From assembly GCA_022266195.1 (NCBI GenBank), contig WHVY01000003.1, positions 9,734,001 to 9,798,000 on the forward strand: a stretch of 64,000 nt of DNA, in the 5' to 3' direction. The notes below the pieces were generated by a model. It saw only the letters and a program-made list of their open reading frames with translations. It had not been told where the DNA came from and searched no databases. This DNA comes from Tetranychus cinnabarinus. Taxonomy: Eukaryota > Arthropoda > Arachnida > Trombidiformes > Tetranychidae. How positions within the stretch are numbered: position 1 is the stretch's first letter; every line of letters starts with the position of its first letter. Shown here in pieces: positions 35,612-46,357 of the stretch. Position numbers and translations under genes: made by a program.

Positions 35612-37339
35612 ATGGGACAAAAGAGGGGGAAAAAACTTGAGCTTAACAAAGTTGTTCGTGAACCAACGAAACTTTGTATTTCTAACTCATTGTTATCCAA
35701 CAATGTTACTGCCATTGAAGAAAGGATAACCAATAAAGAAAATGAAAATGTTTCTTCTCTCAATCTTCAAAATCATCCTAAAAAAGGCTTGAATACCTAT
35801 GCATCGACATCGAAATCGTCAGTACCAGCATCCATCCAAAGCAATACCAACTGTAAACCCAGTGATTTTCAGCTGTATCTGGGGACCATTTTGAAAAAGC
35901 TACAAACCAAAGATGATTCCGATTTTTTTGCAACACCAGTTACAGACGAGATCGCTCCACTTTATTCAACCGTGATTTCTCACCCAATGGATTTTAGTAC
36001 AATGAAAAGGAAAATCAATCAAAATCTTTATAAAACAATAGAATCTTTCCAGAATGATGTTAAGCTCATCTGTGAAAATGCCATGCTTTACAATGCGCCT
36101 TTAACTGTTTATTATAAAAAGGCGGAAAGATTGTGGCGTCATGCTGAACAAAAAATTTTCACCAAAAAATCTCTCATCAAGTTAGCTCGTCGATATCGCG
36201 GTCTAAATGCAGCTATTGAATATGAATTGAAAAATAAATCGAATGGTGGAGTTTTGAGTGCTGAATGTGCTGACAAAAACATCGCCATTGAATCAGTCGA
36301 AACGCATCGTAAATTGATTGAAAGTCAACATGACTGTGATATGGAAGAGGATACAACTATGGATATCTCACCGATTCAATCATCAACATGTATCGAAAAC
36401 TTGCAGTGCAGCTGTTTGAATACACTAAAACCTGCTGATAAAGAGAATACCGAATTGAGTAAAACTGAAACAACCAATAAAGAAGATTTGACTGCTGAAC
36501 AAATTTTAGCTCATGTGGACAAAGCAGCAAAAAAACTTACCAATCGAGTAAAATATAAAGGATCCCATTTAAGTATCTTACGTCCAAAGAATGATGGAAC
36601 CACGACATTGAAGATAATTAGTGAAGCAAAAGAGAAACCAGTAACGTTGGGAAGTTTGGTTGGTCCTTTATCCGATGGTCTTTTTGATTTACCGCCCTAC
36701 AAAGAACCTGAAGAAAATCTCGTTAACCTGATTGATTCTGTCCCTACAGAACCTTTCTCGTCATTTCTACCATCATGGGACTCAAGCTATGCTACCCTCA
36801 GTCAAGAAGAAACTCGAACATTGATAGAAGCTTTTGGAGATGATGATGTTTGTTTTCAATATACACATAGTATTTTATCGTTTTCTGATGGCAATGATTT
36901 AGCCATGAACATGGCTGACCGGATAATTAAAACTCTTACTGATAAACAAGGCAAAGAGCTCGAGGAACTAGCTCTAGAGTTCAAAATAGATGAAGAAAAT
37001 TTAGAGGAAAATGAAAATGAAACCAAAGATGAAGGCGAAACGGAAAAAGAAACAATTTACGAAATAGAAGCCATTGATATAAGTTCCGATGATGATGAAC
37101 CTGAAGTTCTAAGCTCTCAATTCATATCGACTCCAACGAATGAGCATCAACCAATCAATATGCAACCCTCGACGTCTTGTGTACAGCCAATATCGCTGTC
37201 AAATGATGAAATGGAACTGACTGAGCTTGTTAATGATGAAACAACAATTTTATCCGATTCACAAGATCATGAAACTTCGACAAAACCAGATTGTATGCTT
37301 CTTGAAGATATCATAAGAGACTTAGAAATTGGCAATTAA
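35612..37339 (+). CDS. BRD7/BRD9: Bromodomain protein, BRD7/BRD9-like
   Basis: Nuclear reader of acetylated histones; BRD7 and BRD9 are subunits of PBAF and non-canonical BAF remodelers. Single exon of 575 residues from the ATG at 35612; an in-frame extension to about 35561 lacks an ATG. The bromodomain spans about residues 84-185. It includes FFATPVTDEIAPLYSTVISH, then HPMDFSTMK and ENAMLYNAPLTVYYK, with the acetyl-lysine-binding Asn at residue 161. PVTD followed by IAP and MDFSTMK is the BRD7/BRD9 signature. A second conserved region near residues 346-470 (SLVGPLSDGLFDLPPY, FGDDDVCFQY) corresponds to the DUF3512-type domain of the same family. The C-terminal tail is acidic and contains IDISSDDDEPEV, like a SUMO-interaction motif. 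Arthropods usually carry one gene for both vertebrate paralogs, so I do not separate them. Confidence 0.82.
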   Translation: MGQKRGKKLELNKVVREPTKLCISNSLLSNNVTAIEERITNKENENVSSLNLQNHPKKGLNTYASTSKSSVPASIQSNTNCKPSDFQLYLGTILKKLQTKDDSDFFATPVTDEIAPLYSTVISHPMDFSTMKRKINQNLYKTIESFQNDVKLICENAMLYNAPLTVYYKKAERLWRHAEQKIFTKKSLIKLARRYRGLNAAIEYELKNKSNGGVLSAECADKNIAIESVETHRKLIESQHDCDMEEDTTMDISPIQSSTCIENLQCSCLNTLKPADKENTELSKTETTNKEDLTAEQILAHVDKAAKKLTNRVKYKGSHLSILRPKNDGTTTLKIISEAKEKPVTLGSLVGPLSDGLFDLPPYKEPEENLVNLIDSVPTEPFSSFLPSWDSSYATLSQEETRTLIEAFGDDDVCFQYTHSILSFSDGNDLAMNMADRIIKTLTDKQGKELEELALEFKIDEENLEENENETKDEGETEKETIYEIEAIDISSDDDEPEVLSSQFISTPTNEHQPINMQPSTSCVQPISLSNDEMELTELVNDETTILSDSQDHETSTKPDCMLLEDIIRDLEIGN

Positions 37340-38261
37340 ATCAAACAATTATTGAATCTCATAATTTAACATCAATATTATCATATTCATCTCCATAAGA
37401 TTTCTTGATCTGTACATTTGAAATCACAAAACTCAATTTTAAACAAATTTTAATTCTTTTCACATCCAGCTGACAGTCTGCCGACTCAAAAACATGAAAA
37501 ATAATTTCATAATTTTCTGTGATAATAAAAAAGTGTTTTCATTTCTTTCCGAGCTTATATTGTCTTTATTTACCTGAATTTCACCTTTGTCTATCATCAG
37601 CTTATGTATTGTTTAAACATAAACTTTATATCATACTGTATTTTATTAGTAAACTTTACCGACTTCAATTTCCGAATTTCGGATTCTAGTTATGAACTAC
37701 AATTTACTTGCCATTAGAATGTAATCATTCTATAACAATAATGCTTGGTCCAAGTCATCTTACAATCTGAAAATAAGCTCAAGAATAATTATTCTTACTC
37801 TAAAAAGTTCCAGTTTCAATGAAGGTTAGTTAATTTTTTGTTTAATTGTTAGCAAGTTCAAAACTGGCGGTGAAATTTTGCAACTTGCAGCACAATACAG
37901 TTAAGATAACTGAGTCATCCTGTAGATGGCATGAGTTTTTTTATATGTAAACAAATGTTTGCTGCCGATTTAAATCATCTGCCTGAGATTAGTGTCATTA
38001 GTGACTATCAAACTATGCCATTACTTATCTTGATATTAGTTACTCTTGTGTTTCAGTAGATTATATGGTTAATTTGCATTGTACTTAAATTAAATCGCTT
38101 TCAAATGGTGCTCTTATTGTGATTAGTTTATATTTACCTTTTTTAAGTGTTAATCTTTATTATGAGTTCAAAGTTAAATGGATGACCTGTAAAAAAATAT
38201 CATCTTGCTTTAATCGATAGGCTTAATAGATTTGCGGATAAATATCTATAAAATTTAGACA
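37340..38261. other. Intergenic region before the sphingomyelinase gene
   Basis: AT-rich 3'UTR and promoter sequence. No gene or repeat recognised. Confidence 0.55.
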
Positions 38262-39764
38262 ATGGATGAAGATATCTATCATCATACCGAGGAAGATGAA
38301 AAGAGCCAAGAGTTAACGATAAATGCCATCACTTTGAACTGTTGGGGATTGCTGTTCTTCTCAAAACATCGACTCCAGCGTATTCAATCTATTGCTGATT
38401 ATTTAGCTGAACAAAAATATGACATTGTTTTCCTCCAAGAAGTGTGGGTCAAATCTGATTTTGAATTGATTCGTCAGCAAACCTCTTCTTTCTACAAATT
38501 TGCCTACCTTTTTCCAACAAAGAGTATTCTTGGAACCAGTGGTTTAGCAATTCTATCCAAATGGAGTCCAACTCACATTTCATTCATGCCATTCACTGTT
38601 AATGGATCTCCTTTTCGTCCTTGGCATGGTGATTGGTTTACCGGAAAAGGTACAGCTTATATTCGAGTTGATTTACAAGATATGAGAATCCATCTTTTCT
38701 GTACTCACATGCATGCCCAGTATTGTGACAATGAAGCCATAAGTGATCAATATTCAATTCATAGGATTTGTCAATCCTACCAATTGGGTAAATTTATCAA
38801 TATGACAAAAGATTTAGTCCATGATACTGGTAAATCTAGTGAATTATTCATTCTTGCTGGTGATCTTAATACTAGTCCTGGAGAATTTCCATTCAAATTG
38901 TTGGAATCTATCACTGGACTTCATGATATTTGTCATTCCGTTTCCAACGAAAGTGAAGATGGCACTGTGAAGCGTCGGACAGATTTGGTTACTTGTGGAC
39001 ATTCCGAGAACAGCTACACCGAACCTTTCCCCAAAGGTCAGAGTAAAGATGATAAGAATAGACACAAAATACAAACAAACGCGGGTAAACAAATTGATTT
39101 TCTATTGTATAAATTAGTCAATCGACGTGTCTGTGATAGAAACTTGGAAACCAGTGAAATAAAATCTTCTAATCAAAATTTCGTAACATGTGTCGCTGAG
39201 AAGCTTCCATGTTTGACTAAAGATCCTAAAACTGGACTTTCTTTCAGTGATCATCAACCGGTTGCAGCGCGATTCAAAATTACGAGACAAACTAACCAAC
39301 ATAAAGCTCAAGAAAATGGTGATGCTGGCTATTATAGTAACAGTAATATAAATTTAAAAAGATCCAATTTCGAGGTAGTTGACTCAAATGGATTCATGAA
39401 TTTTTCAAGTGACTCCGAGAAATGTCAAAGTGCTGGTGGAACAAGTCTACAGAAAGCTGCTAAATTAATACGATGTTACATCAACGAGAATGAATCTTCA
39501 AAGCACAAGTTAACTTATTTCCTGGCTTTTTTTTGTGTTGCCTTCATTTTAGCTTTGACCATGGCCAACTTTTATCATGGTTTCATGAATTCGCTGTTGT
39601 TGGTAATCTCTTGTACTCTTTTAACTGTTATATTTGTTTTTATTTTCCTAGTTATTGAGTTTGTCTATAGATTTGAACAACACGGAATATGCAGTATAAT
39701 TGAAGAAATGAATTGCTCTTTATCAACATCAACCCCTTCATCTGTCAACGATCTACAATTATAA
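38262..39764 (+). CDS. SMPD2: Neutral sphingomyelinase (SMPD2-like), membrane-bound
   Basis: Mg-dependent phosphodiesterase that cleaves sphingomyelin to ceramide and phosphocholine at ER/nuclear membranes. Single exon, 500 residues against 423 in human SMPD2. It has the endonuclease/exonuclease/phosphatase fold: Asn26 in LNCWG, Glu60 in FLQEVW (metal ligand), HMHAQY region, Asp201 and Asn203 in AGDLNTSPGE, and Asp330-His331 in FSDHQPV. The tail has two hydrophobic segments, about residues 418-436 and 443-466, separated by NFYHGFMN. They form the paired C-terminal membrane anchors typical of SMPD2. An insertion of polar residues after the catalytic domain explains the greater length. The start ATG is the first after upstream stops. 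All catalytic residues are intact, so activity is expected. Confidence 0.9.
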   Translation: MDEDIYHHTEEDEKSQELTINAITLNCWGLLFFSKHRLQRIQSIADYLAEQKYDIVFLQEVWVKSDFELIRQQTSSFYKFAYLFPTKSILGTSGLAILSKWSPTHISFMPFTVNGSPFRPWHGDWFTGKGTAYIRVDLQDMRIHLFCTHMHAQYCDNEAISDQYSIHRICQSYQLGKFINMTKDLVHDTGKSSELFILAGDLNTSPGEFPFKLLESITGLHDICHSVSNESEDGTVKRRTDLVTCGHSENSYTEPFPKGQSKDDKNRHKIQTNAGKQIDFLLYKLVNRRVCDRNLETSEIKSSNQNFVTCVAEKLPCLTKDPKTGLSFSDHQPVAARFKITRQTNQHKAQENGDAGYYSNSNINLKRSNFEVVDSNGFMNFSSDSEKCQSAGGTSLQKAAKLIRCYINENESSKHKLTYFLAFFCVAFILALTMANFYHGFMNSLLLVISCTLLTVIFVFIFLVIEFVYRFEQHGICSIIEEMNCSLSTSTPSSVNDLQL

Positions 39765-41431
39765 AGATTGACAGATGGTAAAAAATAGTCTCACTCAACC
39801 TTCTTACGAAAATTTGCTCCGATATTTGCACAACTACTCAGGCTCAAACATCTATATCACTGATAAACACCATTCAACTGCCTTAAAGGATAAAGACAGA
39901 TTCTCCATTTTAAGTAACAATGATAAAGTAAATCAATTCAATTCAGATAAATTGAGAAGGATAATTTCTCAATACATCTTCGATCAAAATAACTTTATGA
40001 CACGGCATGTCTATTTCATCAATGGATAAACACCTACAGCGCTTTCTCATTCACCTTTTTCCTTTTCAAGCAATTAGACCAGTTCCAATTTAGTTGCAAA
40101 CAATCTACTAATTTTATTCCCATTCTGATGTATACAGCTTCGATCAATGGCAGAAGTATATTTTGTTTAAACGTTTTTTTTCTCATAGAGCCTGACAACC
40201 TTTACATTGTCACTATTGCCCATTCACCTTTCAAGCAAACAAAAAAGTGAGATTGAAAATGAATGAATACAATTATCTGGGTTTCGCAAATTCTGAAAGA
40301 CGATATCAATGTTTCCTTGGAGCCTGGTGGTTGTTGAATTCCTCCTATCTTTACCTTCATTAAATGCAATTGACTTTTATTGCAGCAATATATAGTAACC
40401 TAAAAGACTTGCAATGTCACAATTTTGTGTTTCAATTTTCAATAAATTATAAATGAAAACAATTTGATTGAAAATTGTCAACTTTTATTTTCATCTACCC
40501 TTTATCAAGTTAATAAAATTGAGGTTCCTAATCAAATCATTATTATTCACAATTAGTAAAAATACAATATAAAAAATAGTCTAAGAAATTTTCTGGTTGT
40601 GTAGATGAACCATAATCAACCATTAACAGCTGATTAACCAACAGTATCCTTTGAACCGTAAACAATATTTTTAATTCATGGGCTTTTATAAAACGAGGGA
40701 CAACAATACAATATACAATTCAACACAAATTATTGAAGTAGATTAAGCGAAATTAATTATATACATTGTTTCTAAAATGTCTAAATTGTGAAGACGTATT
40801 TATCTTATAAAGACAAAATTGATGTTAAAAGCAAAATAAACAGTACAACATATTTATTGGAATAGTCCGCAATATTTGTATCACTATCAAGTTAACTGAT
40901 TGCTGATGAGCAATTTAAAAAACTTAGATAACAATAATTAAAGGAAACTTGGCGGATTCACAAATTACAACAGTCGATTGAAAAAAATTAACCAATGGAA
41001 ATGAGTAACTGGACAAAAAGACTAACCAATCAGTTATTTGAAGAGTCAAGTTAAATTTAGCTCAAATGAAGATGAATATCAAAGTAAACTCATTATTGAA
41101 CAACCTTTGTTCATCATTGTTTGATCATATATCATCTCTTTCACCTTTACACAACCATCAGCATCATCCAAATCCAGAATAATTGTTTATTTTACTTTCA
41201 AAAATCCGATTAAATTTACCTAAAACTGTTATTACCAATTTACGATGTACTTGGGGTGTTCACATAACGAAGCAACAGTCAAAGGATAAATTATTGAAAC
41301 AACCAAAGCCTCTCTCATTTTCATCTGTATCTAAACTTAAACCAAAACTATAGGATAATTGTGGTAACCAATTAAGGATTAAACGAAAGTCAATCAAGTA
41401 AAAATTTGCTTCTCTCTGTTTAATTTAAATT
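39765..41431. other. Intergenic region between SMPD2 and the TOPORS-like gene
   Basis: 1.7 kb of AT-rich DNA. A 255-bp open frame at 39775-40029 begins ten bases after the SMPD2 stop, in a different frame and without recognisable features; it is probably 3'UTR. Nothing else was seen. Confidence 0.55.
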
Positions 41432-42643
41432 ATGAGTAACTCAGGCAATGAAAATGAAAGTGATAATGAGACAACCACGGTTGACAACACTGATCCTGAT
41501 GAGGGAAGACCATCAAGTCCAGAGTCTAGCAGTGACGATCTGCTTCAAGTATCAATTAATTTTGACAATTTGTGCTCCATTTGTTTAAATGAAGTTTCAG
41601 TGACCAGTTATGCCGATGGGTGTCTTCACAAATTTTGTGGTCGATGTATTTTTGAATGGGCTCGTAGAAGTCAACTTTGTCCCATCTGCCGTACCTTTTT
41701 TGCCAATATAATAACAAATGTGCTTTCCGATACAGACTATGAGGTGATCCCGTTGGAGGAAAGGAGAGCTTCTGTGTTTAATTTTATCCGAGATTCATGG
41801 TGGACAAACAACAATAGAAACCAACCATCAAATCGAAACATTTTTGCTGTTCGCCAATTTTCAAGACAACCTCATAACCAGCGTAACCAACAACCTCACC
41901 CACAAATGGTTCAGCAACAACAAACAGCCTATCAAGAGGAACAACAAGAGCCACAATCAAGAGGCCCACAACCACAACCAGAGATGGAATTGACTCCAGT
42001 TATTCGTGGTATGGATAACTTGTACATTGAGAACCGCAGACCTCGTCGACCATCAGCTTGTGCTCCATCACCTGTTGCCCATCCTCGAATAATTTGGGCT
42101 TCAAATCGGTACAATCGTAACCCCAATAGACCTCCAAACAACCGACAAGCTCCACGTCATCGTTCGAACCCTCCATCAACCTCATCGCCACCGCCACCAC
42201 CTCCCCCAGCACATCAATCCCGAGGCAATTCAACTCATTCCTACCCAACATCTCGCGCTCCTTTCCCAGCACCCAATCCTCATTTAACTTCCCAAACTGG
42301 CTCAACCTTTCAAAATAATAATAATAATAATGCTCATCACAGACGAAACCAGGGACAATCAAATCGATCTTACAATGATAGAGGTCATTATAGGATGGTC
42401 CAAAGTGCATATGTTCCATATGTTCAACAAAATTACAATAATCACAATTTTAACAATAACATTAACTATCACCGTTCTCGGAGTATTCCTCAAAACATCC
42501 ATTCATTTCCTCAAAGACCACTTCGACCTTTGGTTGGTGTTCGTCAAGAAAACATATCATCATCATCATCATCGACAACATTAAATAACAATCAAAACAA
42601 CACACGACCAAACCATCGATTCAACAATGACGAAATGAATTGA
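41432..42643 (+). CDS. TOPORS: RING-finger E3 ligase, TOPORS-like
   Basis: Likely nuclear ubiquitin (and possibly SUMO) ligase. Single exon, 403 residues. A C3HC4 RING finger has all eight ligands: Cys48, Cys51, Cys64, His66, Cys69, Cys72, Cys83, Cys86. The run GCLHKFCGRCIFEWARRSQ and the segment after the RING (VLSDTDYEVIPL) resemble TOPORS (CLHKFCFRCVQEWS...). An acidic Ser-rich N-terminus precedes the RING. The rest is low complexity, rich in Gln, Asn, Pro and Arg, with (AAT)n and (TCA)n microsatellites inside the coding sequence near 42312 and 42556. The protein is much shorter than vertebrate TOPORS (about 1000 residues), so orthology is likely in the RING but the C-terminal functions may differ. 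Confidence 0.78.
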   Translation: MSNSGNENESDNETTTVDNTDPDEGRPSSPESSSDDLLQVSINFDNLCSICLNEVSVTSYADGCLHKFCGRCIFEWARRSQLCPICRTFFANIITNVLSDTDYEVIPLEERRASVFNFIRDSWWTNNNRNQPSNRNIFAVRQFSRQPHNQRNQQPHPQMVQQQQTAYQEEQQEPQSRGPQPQPEMELTPVIRGMDNLYIENRRPRRPSACAPSPVAHPRIIWASNRYNRNPNRPPNNRQAPRHRSNPPSTSSPPPPPPPAHQSRGNSTHSYPTSRAPFPAPNPHLTSQTGSTFQNNNNNNAHHRRNQGQSNRSYNDRGHYRMVQSAYVPYVQQNYNNHNFNNNINYHRSRSIPQNIHSFPQRPLRPLVGVRQENISSSSSSTTLNNNQNNTRPNHRFNNDEMN

Positions 42644-42926
42644 AAGTTTGAGCAAATGAACATTTTAGTTTGGAGTAATCAATTTTTAAATATCAAAAGT
42701 ATAAATTCATCCATTTTTATTTTAAAATAACAATAAATATCAAACAGAATTCAACAGTTTTTAAACATTTTTTATAACTTTTCATTTCATGGAATAACAG
42801 AGAGCAAATGAAGCTATAGTGGTGATAAAATTGATTGAATTTCCATCAATCATTCATGAGCAGCTCGAGAATGAATTAAATCCACAGACCAGAAGTAGAT
42901 TATCTTATTATACAATACGATTGGAA

Positions 42927-44217
42927 TTATAACTTTATCTCTGTCTGATCTACTCCTAAGGCAGTGAGCAATGCATTCATCATACAGGTTCGTTGTTTTT
43001 TGTCTTTTGTTTTAAGGAATCGTACTAAAACATTTCTTACGTAGGTTAGATTAGGTTTGGTTGTATCGTCACTTTGTACTTGTTGAAGCTGCTGTTCCAA
43101 GCGAGTAACTTTACTCTGAAGCCTGTGAAATAAAACAAACAGAACGTTATTTGTCAGTGAATTTATGCAAGGTTATGTGAAATCTTGAATAAGCAACTCA
43201 CTTGAATGTATCAACATTGTACTTCCACCGAAGCTCTCGAAGAGCACATTCATTTTCTCGAGCTGCAAGACGAGTTTCAACAAGTTCAATTTCTTTACGA
43301 GCCAACTCATTAACATAAAATAATGAGACAGAATTACTCGGCATTTCCTGATTAACCATGCTTACGGAATTTAGCGAAGGTCTAACACTGGAGACTTCAA
43401 AACGACTATCACTATCACCTAGATTGAAATCATTGTCTGTGAAAACGGTTTCAGAAACGCTTGCTCGGGAACCATGAGAACCACGTCGACTATCATTTGA
43501 TTTTTCAATTTCTACTTCCCTGTGAGTTGGTAAGACAATAGCACATTCCGTTTTCCTTTGTTTCCCATGATTAGAATTCATTAATTCCAGGTTTGTTTGT
43601 GTTTCTTGATCACGTGAAGTTGCTCGTACACTAAAATTTTCAGGATTAAGATAAATAAACAAAGGGATGCATGAGAAAATGTTCAAGAGCAGACACAATA
43701 AAAAATCTTACATCTCTGGTTCTTCCCTGGTTTCTGGCGGTTCAGCAATTGTTTGAGTCCATTTGTTATTCAGTTTACAAACTTCATTAACATCACCAAC
43801 AATTCTACGATCAAGCTCGTTTATTTTAACCTCATCATCGCATGTTTCAGATTTTCCAATCGCTTCTTGAGCAGACAATTGTCGAGTCAATTCATCACAT
43901 TTTTGCTTAAGCTTTTCAATTAACGCCTGGTTCTTGATATTTTCAGATTCATATTTTCCACAAATCGAGCTCAATTCATTGAGACTATCTTCCAAAGTAG
44001 CTAATCGTTTCTCCTCTTCTTCTCCTCGTTTAGCAAACAATTCTTTTGAGGCCTCCAAATTTTGAAGAATAACATTCTTCTCGCTGAGTACAGTTTTATA
44101 AGCTCGAACACAGTCTCTTAGTCTCAATTCAACAGTAGCCAATTTGTCTTTCTGTTTGTTAACAATACTTTCAAGTTTTTCACAGTGTGCACAGTTTGAT
44201 GAGGTATTGGTTGACAT
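42927..44217 (-). CDS. GCC1: GRIP-domain golgin, GCC1-like (apparent frameshift before GRIP)
   Basis: Coiled-coil tether of the trans-Golgi network; the C-terminal GRIP domain binds ARL1-GTP. Minus-strand exons are 44217-43712, 43630-43202 and 43123-42927 with GT...AG introns of 81 and 78 bp. The N-terminal part is coiled coil (RLRDCVRAYKTVLSEKNVIL resembles GCC1 RLKDVVRAYKSLLKEKEAL). The middle has LFYVNELARKEIE, matching GCC1 LYAEQLARKEVE. The last exon begins with coiled-coil heptads (KLQSKVTRLEQQLQQ), then reaches a TGA near 43070 unless the frame moves by one base. In the shifted frame the GRIP domain follows: PNLTYVRNVLVRFLKTKD with its conserved Tyr, ending at the stop at 42929. A one-base assembly error in an AAA run or a 55-bp intron could explain it. 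It has about 376 residues, half the vertebrate length. Confidence 0.78.
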
Positions 44218-44805
44218 ATTTTATAATTAGTTTACGGTAGCGAAATGATTTCATAAAGTAACTTTTTTATCCACATTCAAGTTCAAACAGCAAAATTAAA
44301 GGGACAAGTTGAATACTGATGTAGGAACTATATCACATATGTTTCAATTTAACAGACTAAGTTAAATGAGTACGTTTATTTTTCGAAAAACAGTCAGAAA
44401 TCGAAAAATATTTTTCTGATTAAAATCCACATAATGTACAGAAATACAGAAGATAACAATTTGTAAACAAGAAGCTATAGTCAATAATATTTTGGAGTCC
44501 AAAATTTGGACGATAACTACAGCTCCATCTTTTTACGAAAAACAGTAAAATTGTAAAGCTTCCAATCTGTGATAATAGATGGCAAACATTATTCAAACTC
44601 TAATGAAATTTTCAGGTTTATTCAGGTTTAGGTTTTGAATTTATCGTCCTAATAATTTAATTTATTAAGGTTACCCAATCTAATTCCTTGATTCTTGTGA
44701 ATCTAAATTTGTGAATTTACAGTGATCAATTCTGGTTTTGTGTCCTTGATTCCTGCTGAAGGTGAAAACAAGAAGATTTCCAGGAAAGTCTAAAAGGAAC
44801 TTAAA

Positions 44806-44949
44806 ATGGAACAGCCGCTGACCAAATTAAGATTTAAGAAATTGGATATCTTGGCCAGAACTCCTACTAGAGCAAGCCCGTTGAGTGCAGGAGCTGACCT
44901 TTACAAGGATGGCCGAGGTGAACATGGATTTGGATCCTCCGGGAGATAA
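44806..44949 (+). pseudogene. dUTPase relic with internal deletion
   Basis: A 47-codon frame starts LTKLRFKKLDILARTPTRAS and SAGADLY, the N-terminal beta-strand region of trimeric dUTP pyrophosphatases (LRF...ATAPTRGSA.AAGYDLY). It then jumps directly to RGEHGFGSSGR and a stop. That ending matches the last conserved motif of dUTPase (ERGSGGFGSTGK). The central part of about 90 residues, holding motifs I-IV and the catalytic Asp, is missing. No splice pair inside could supply it, because both ends lie in one continuous frame of 144 bp. It therefore cannot be an active dUTPase. Origin from the host gene by retrocopying and deletion, or from an element carrying dUTPase, cannot be told from sequence alone. 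Confidence 0.7.
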
Positions 44950-45148
44950 GGTGCTCTGTCGAAATTAAAATAAGACATGCCTTAAAATAATAGAAAAATG
45001 AAACATATAATGAAAAATAAAAGAAGATCTATTTCCGCCAGGAATATCTCCTTGAAGAAAAGATAAATCCATTGATTTACTCTAAGAATAAAAAAGTAAA
45101 AATAAAATTAACATTTCCATAAACAAAACTACAATTTCATTTAATGTT

Positions 45149-45316
45149 ATGATAGAGTGTGACGAGGTGAGAGAATGGATGAGAGAATGCCTCAACAAGG
45201 ATGAAATTACACGGATGCCGGAGGAATCGAGGAATTGGGACATCGATAAGATGGGACAATAGGAATGGAAAGCAGTAAGCAAATGGATAAAATACATCAT
45301 GACAAAAATCACCTAG
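45149..45316 (+). pseudogene. Decayed coding scrap, possibly retroelement
   Basis: A frame of 37 codons (MIECDEVREWMREC...) ends at TAG, then continues in the same frame with EWKAVSKWIKYIMTKIT to a second TAG. Amino-acid composition (Trp, Glu, Lys rich) is protein-like and unlike the AT-rich surroundings. I do not recognise the protein. Its position just before LTR-like sequence suggests part of a dead retroelement, but this is weak. Confidence 0.3.
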
Positions 45317-45440
45317 ACAAAAAGGACAAGAACCAAGGGATAAACAATTTGGACATCAACCACAAAACTCAATCAATCCTTAATGTATCCTAAATCTCCT
45401 AAATTATGTAAATAACTCCTAAATTTAAAACATGATCCAA

Positions 45441-45572
45441 TGTAATGGCAAAAGCCAATGACCGCACCAGAGGTCAGGACGGAGTAATCCGTAAAACTGT
45501 TCAGTCATTCTATGGCATTGTTTGTATAATTCTTGTATACATCCTATTAAAGATTGAAGTTGGACGTTAACA
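45441..45572 (+). mobile_element. LTR-like stretch, possible solo LTR remnant
   Basis: Starts with TGTAATGG and ends with TTAACA, is richer in G+C than its flanks, and contains TATTAAAGATTG like a retroelement polyadenylation region. No matching target-site duplication or second copy is found in the window, so the call is tentative. Confidence 0.3.
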
Positions 45573-46357
45573 ATAATGTCAATTAAAGATAATCAATGTT
45601 TCAAGCTATTTAATATTTCAACATGTTTAAGAAAAGGTTTGATTCCTCTCTTTTCTAGTTGGTCAAGAGAGTTGACGGAGTTGATCAAACACGTTGATAA
45701 AGTATCGATCAAAGATCTAATGTTGATAAAATTTTAATTTGGTTCTTGAGTAACTCAATTTTCAGCTTGATTTGCAAATGAATAAAAGAAGAAATTGATG
45801 TTCGAACAAGATTTAAATTTTATGAAATTCATTCAAAGAATTCGTTTTACATTCATTTATCTTTTGAGAATGCACAACAATGAACATACAATGTAGATTA
45901 ATAAAAATTTTAGACATTTTTGAATAAAGTTATGAAATGAGCAACATTTGACTAACCATATACAAGTAGCACTAACAATGAGTGAGATTGTAGTCACAAT
46001 ATTAGGTAATGTAAGCACAGAAAGACAAGAATTATGATTAAGACTAGAAATTAATGATGCTCTCGATGAGCAAAAGAGATCGTCAGAATGCATTCATATG
46101 GAAGAAGATTCTGTCATATTATGAGCCAGTGGAGCATTTAGCGGGCCAATCATCATAAAATATTGGATCAGATTAGTCCTGGTCGATATATGAATAAAAC
46201 TGCAGTTTAAGCGAATGCCAAGAGTAATCTGGTTGGTATAATTTTGGTGGAAATGCATTTTACTGGTTGTAATAGATTTGAATCAAGTTAAATATTGATG
46301 GAAACAAATTGATGGTGTTTACGAAAAAGAAATTACATTCTTAATTATGCTTCTTCC

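Larger units (their letters stand above)
44218..46357. other. Intergenic region with decayed sequences
   Basis: 2.1 kb without an intact gene. It holds a dUTPase relic (44806-44949), a decayed coding scrap (45149-45316) and an LTR-like stretch (about 45441-45572), listed separately. Confidence 0.6.

Noticed and set aside
39775..40029. 84-codon frame directly after the SMPD2 stop
   Set aside because: Different frame from SMPD2, no signal or domain, and it sits where the 3'UTR must be.
42000..42419. 139-codon minus-strand frame inside the TOPORS-like gene
   Set aside because: Arises from the low-complexity Gln/Pro/Asn coding sequence on the plus strand.
45082..45312. Minus-strand 76-codon hydrophobic frame
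   Set aside because: The plus strand of the same stretch has a more protein-like reading (45149-45316); the minus frame is likely its shadow.
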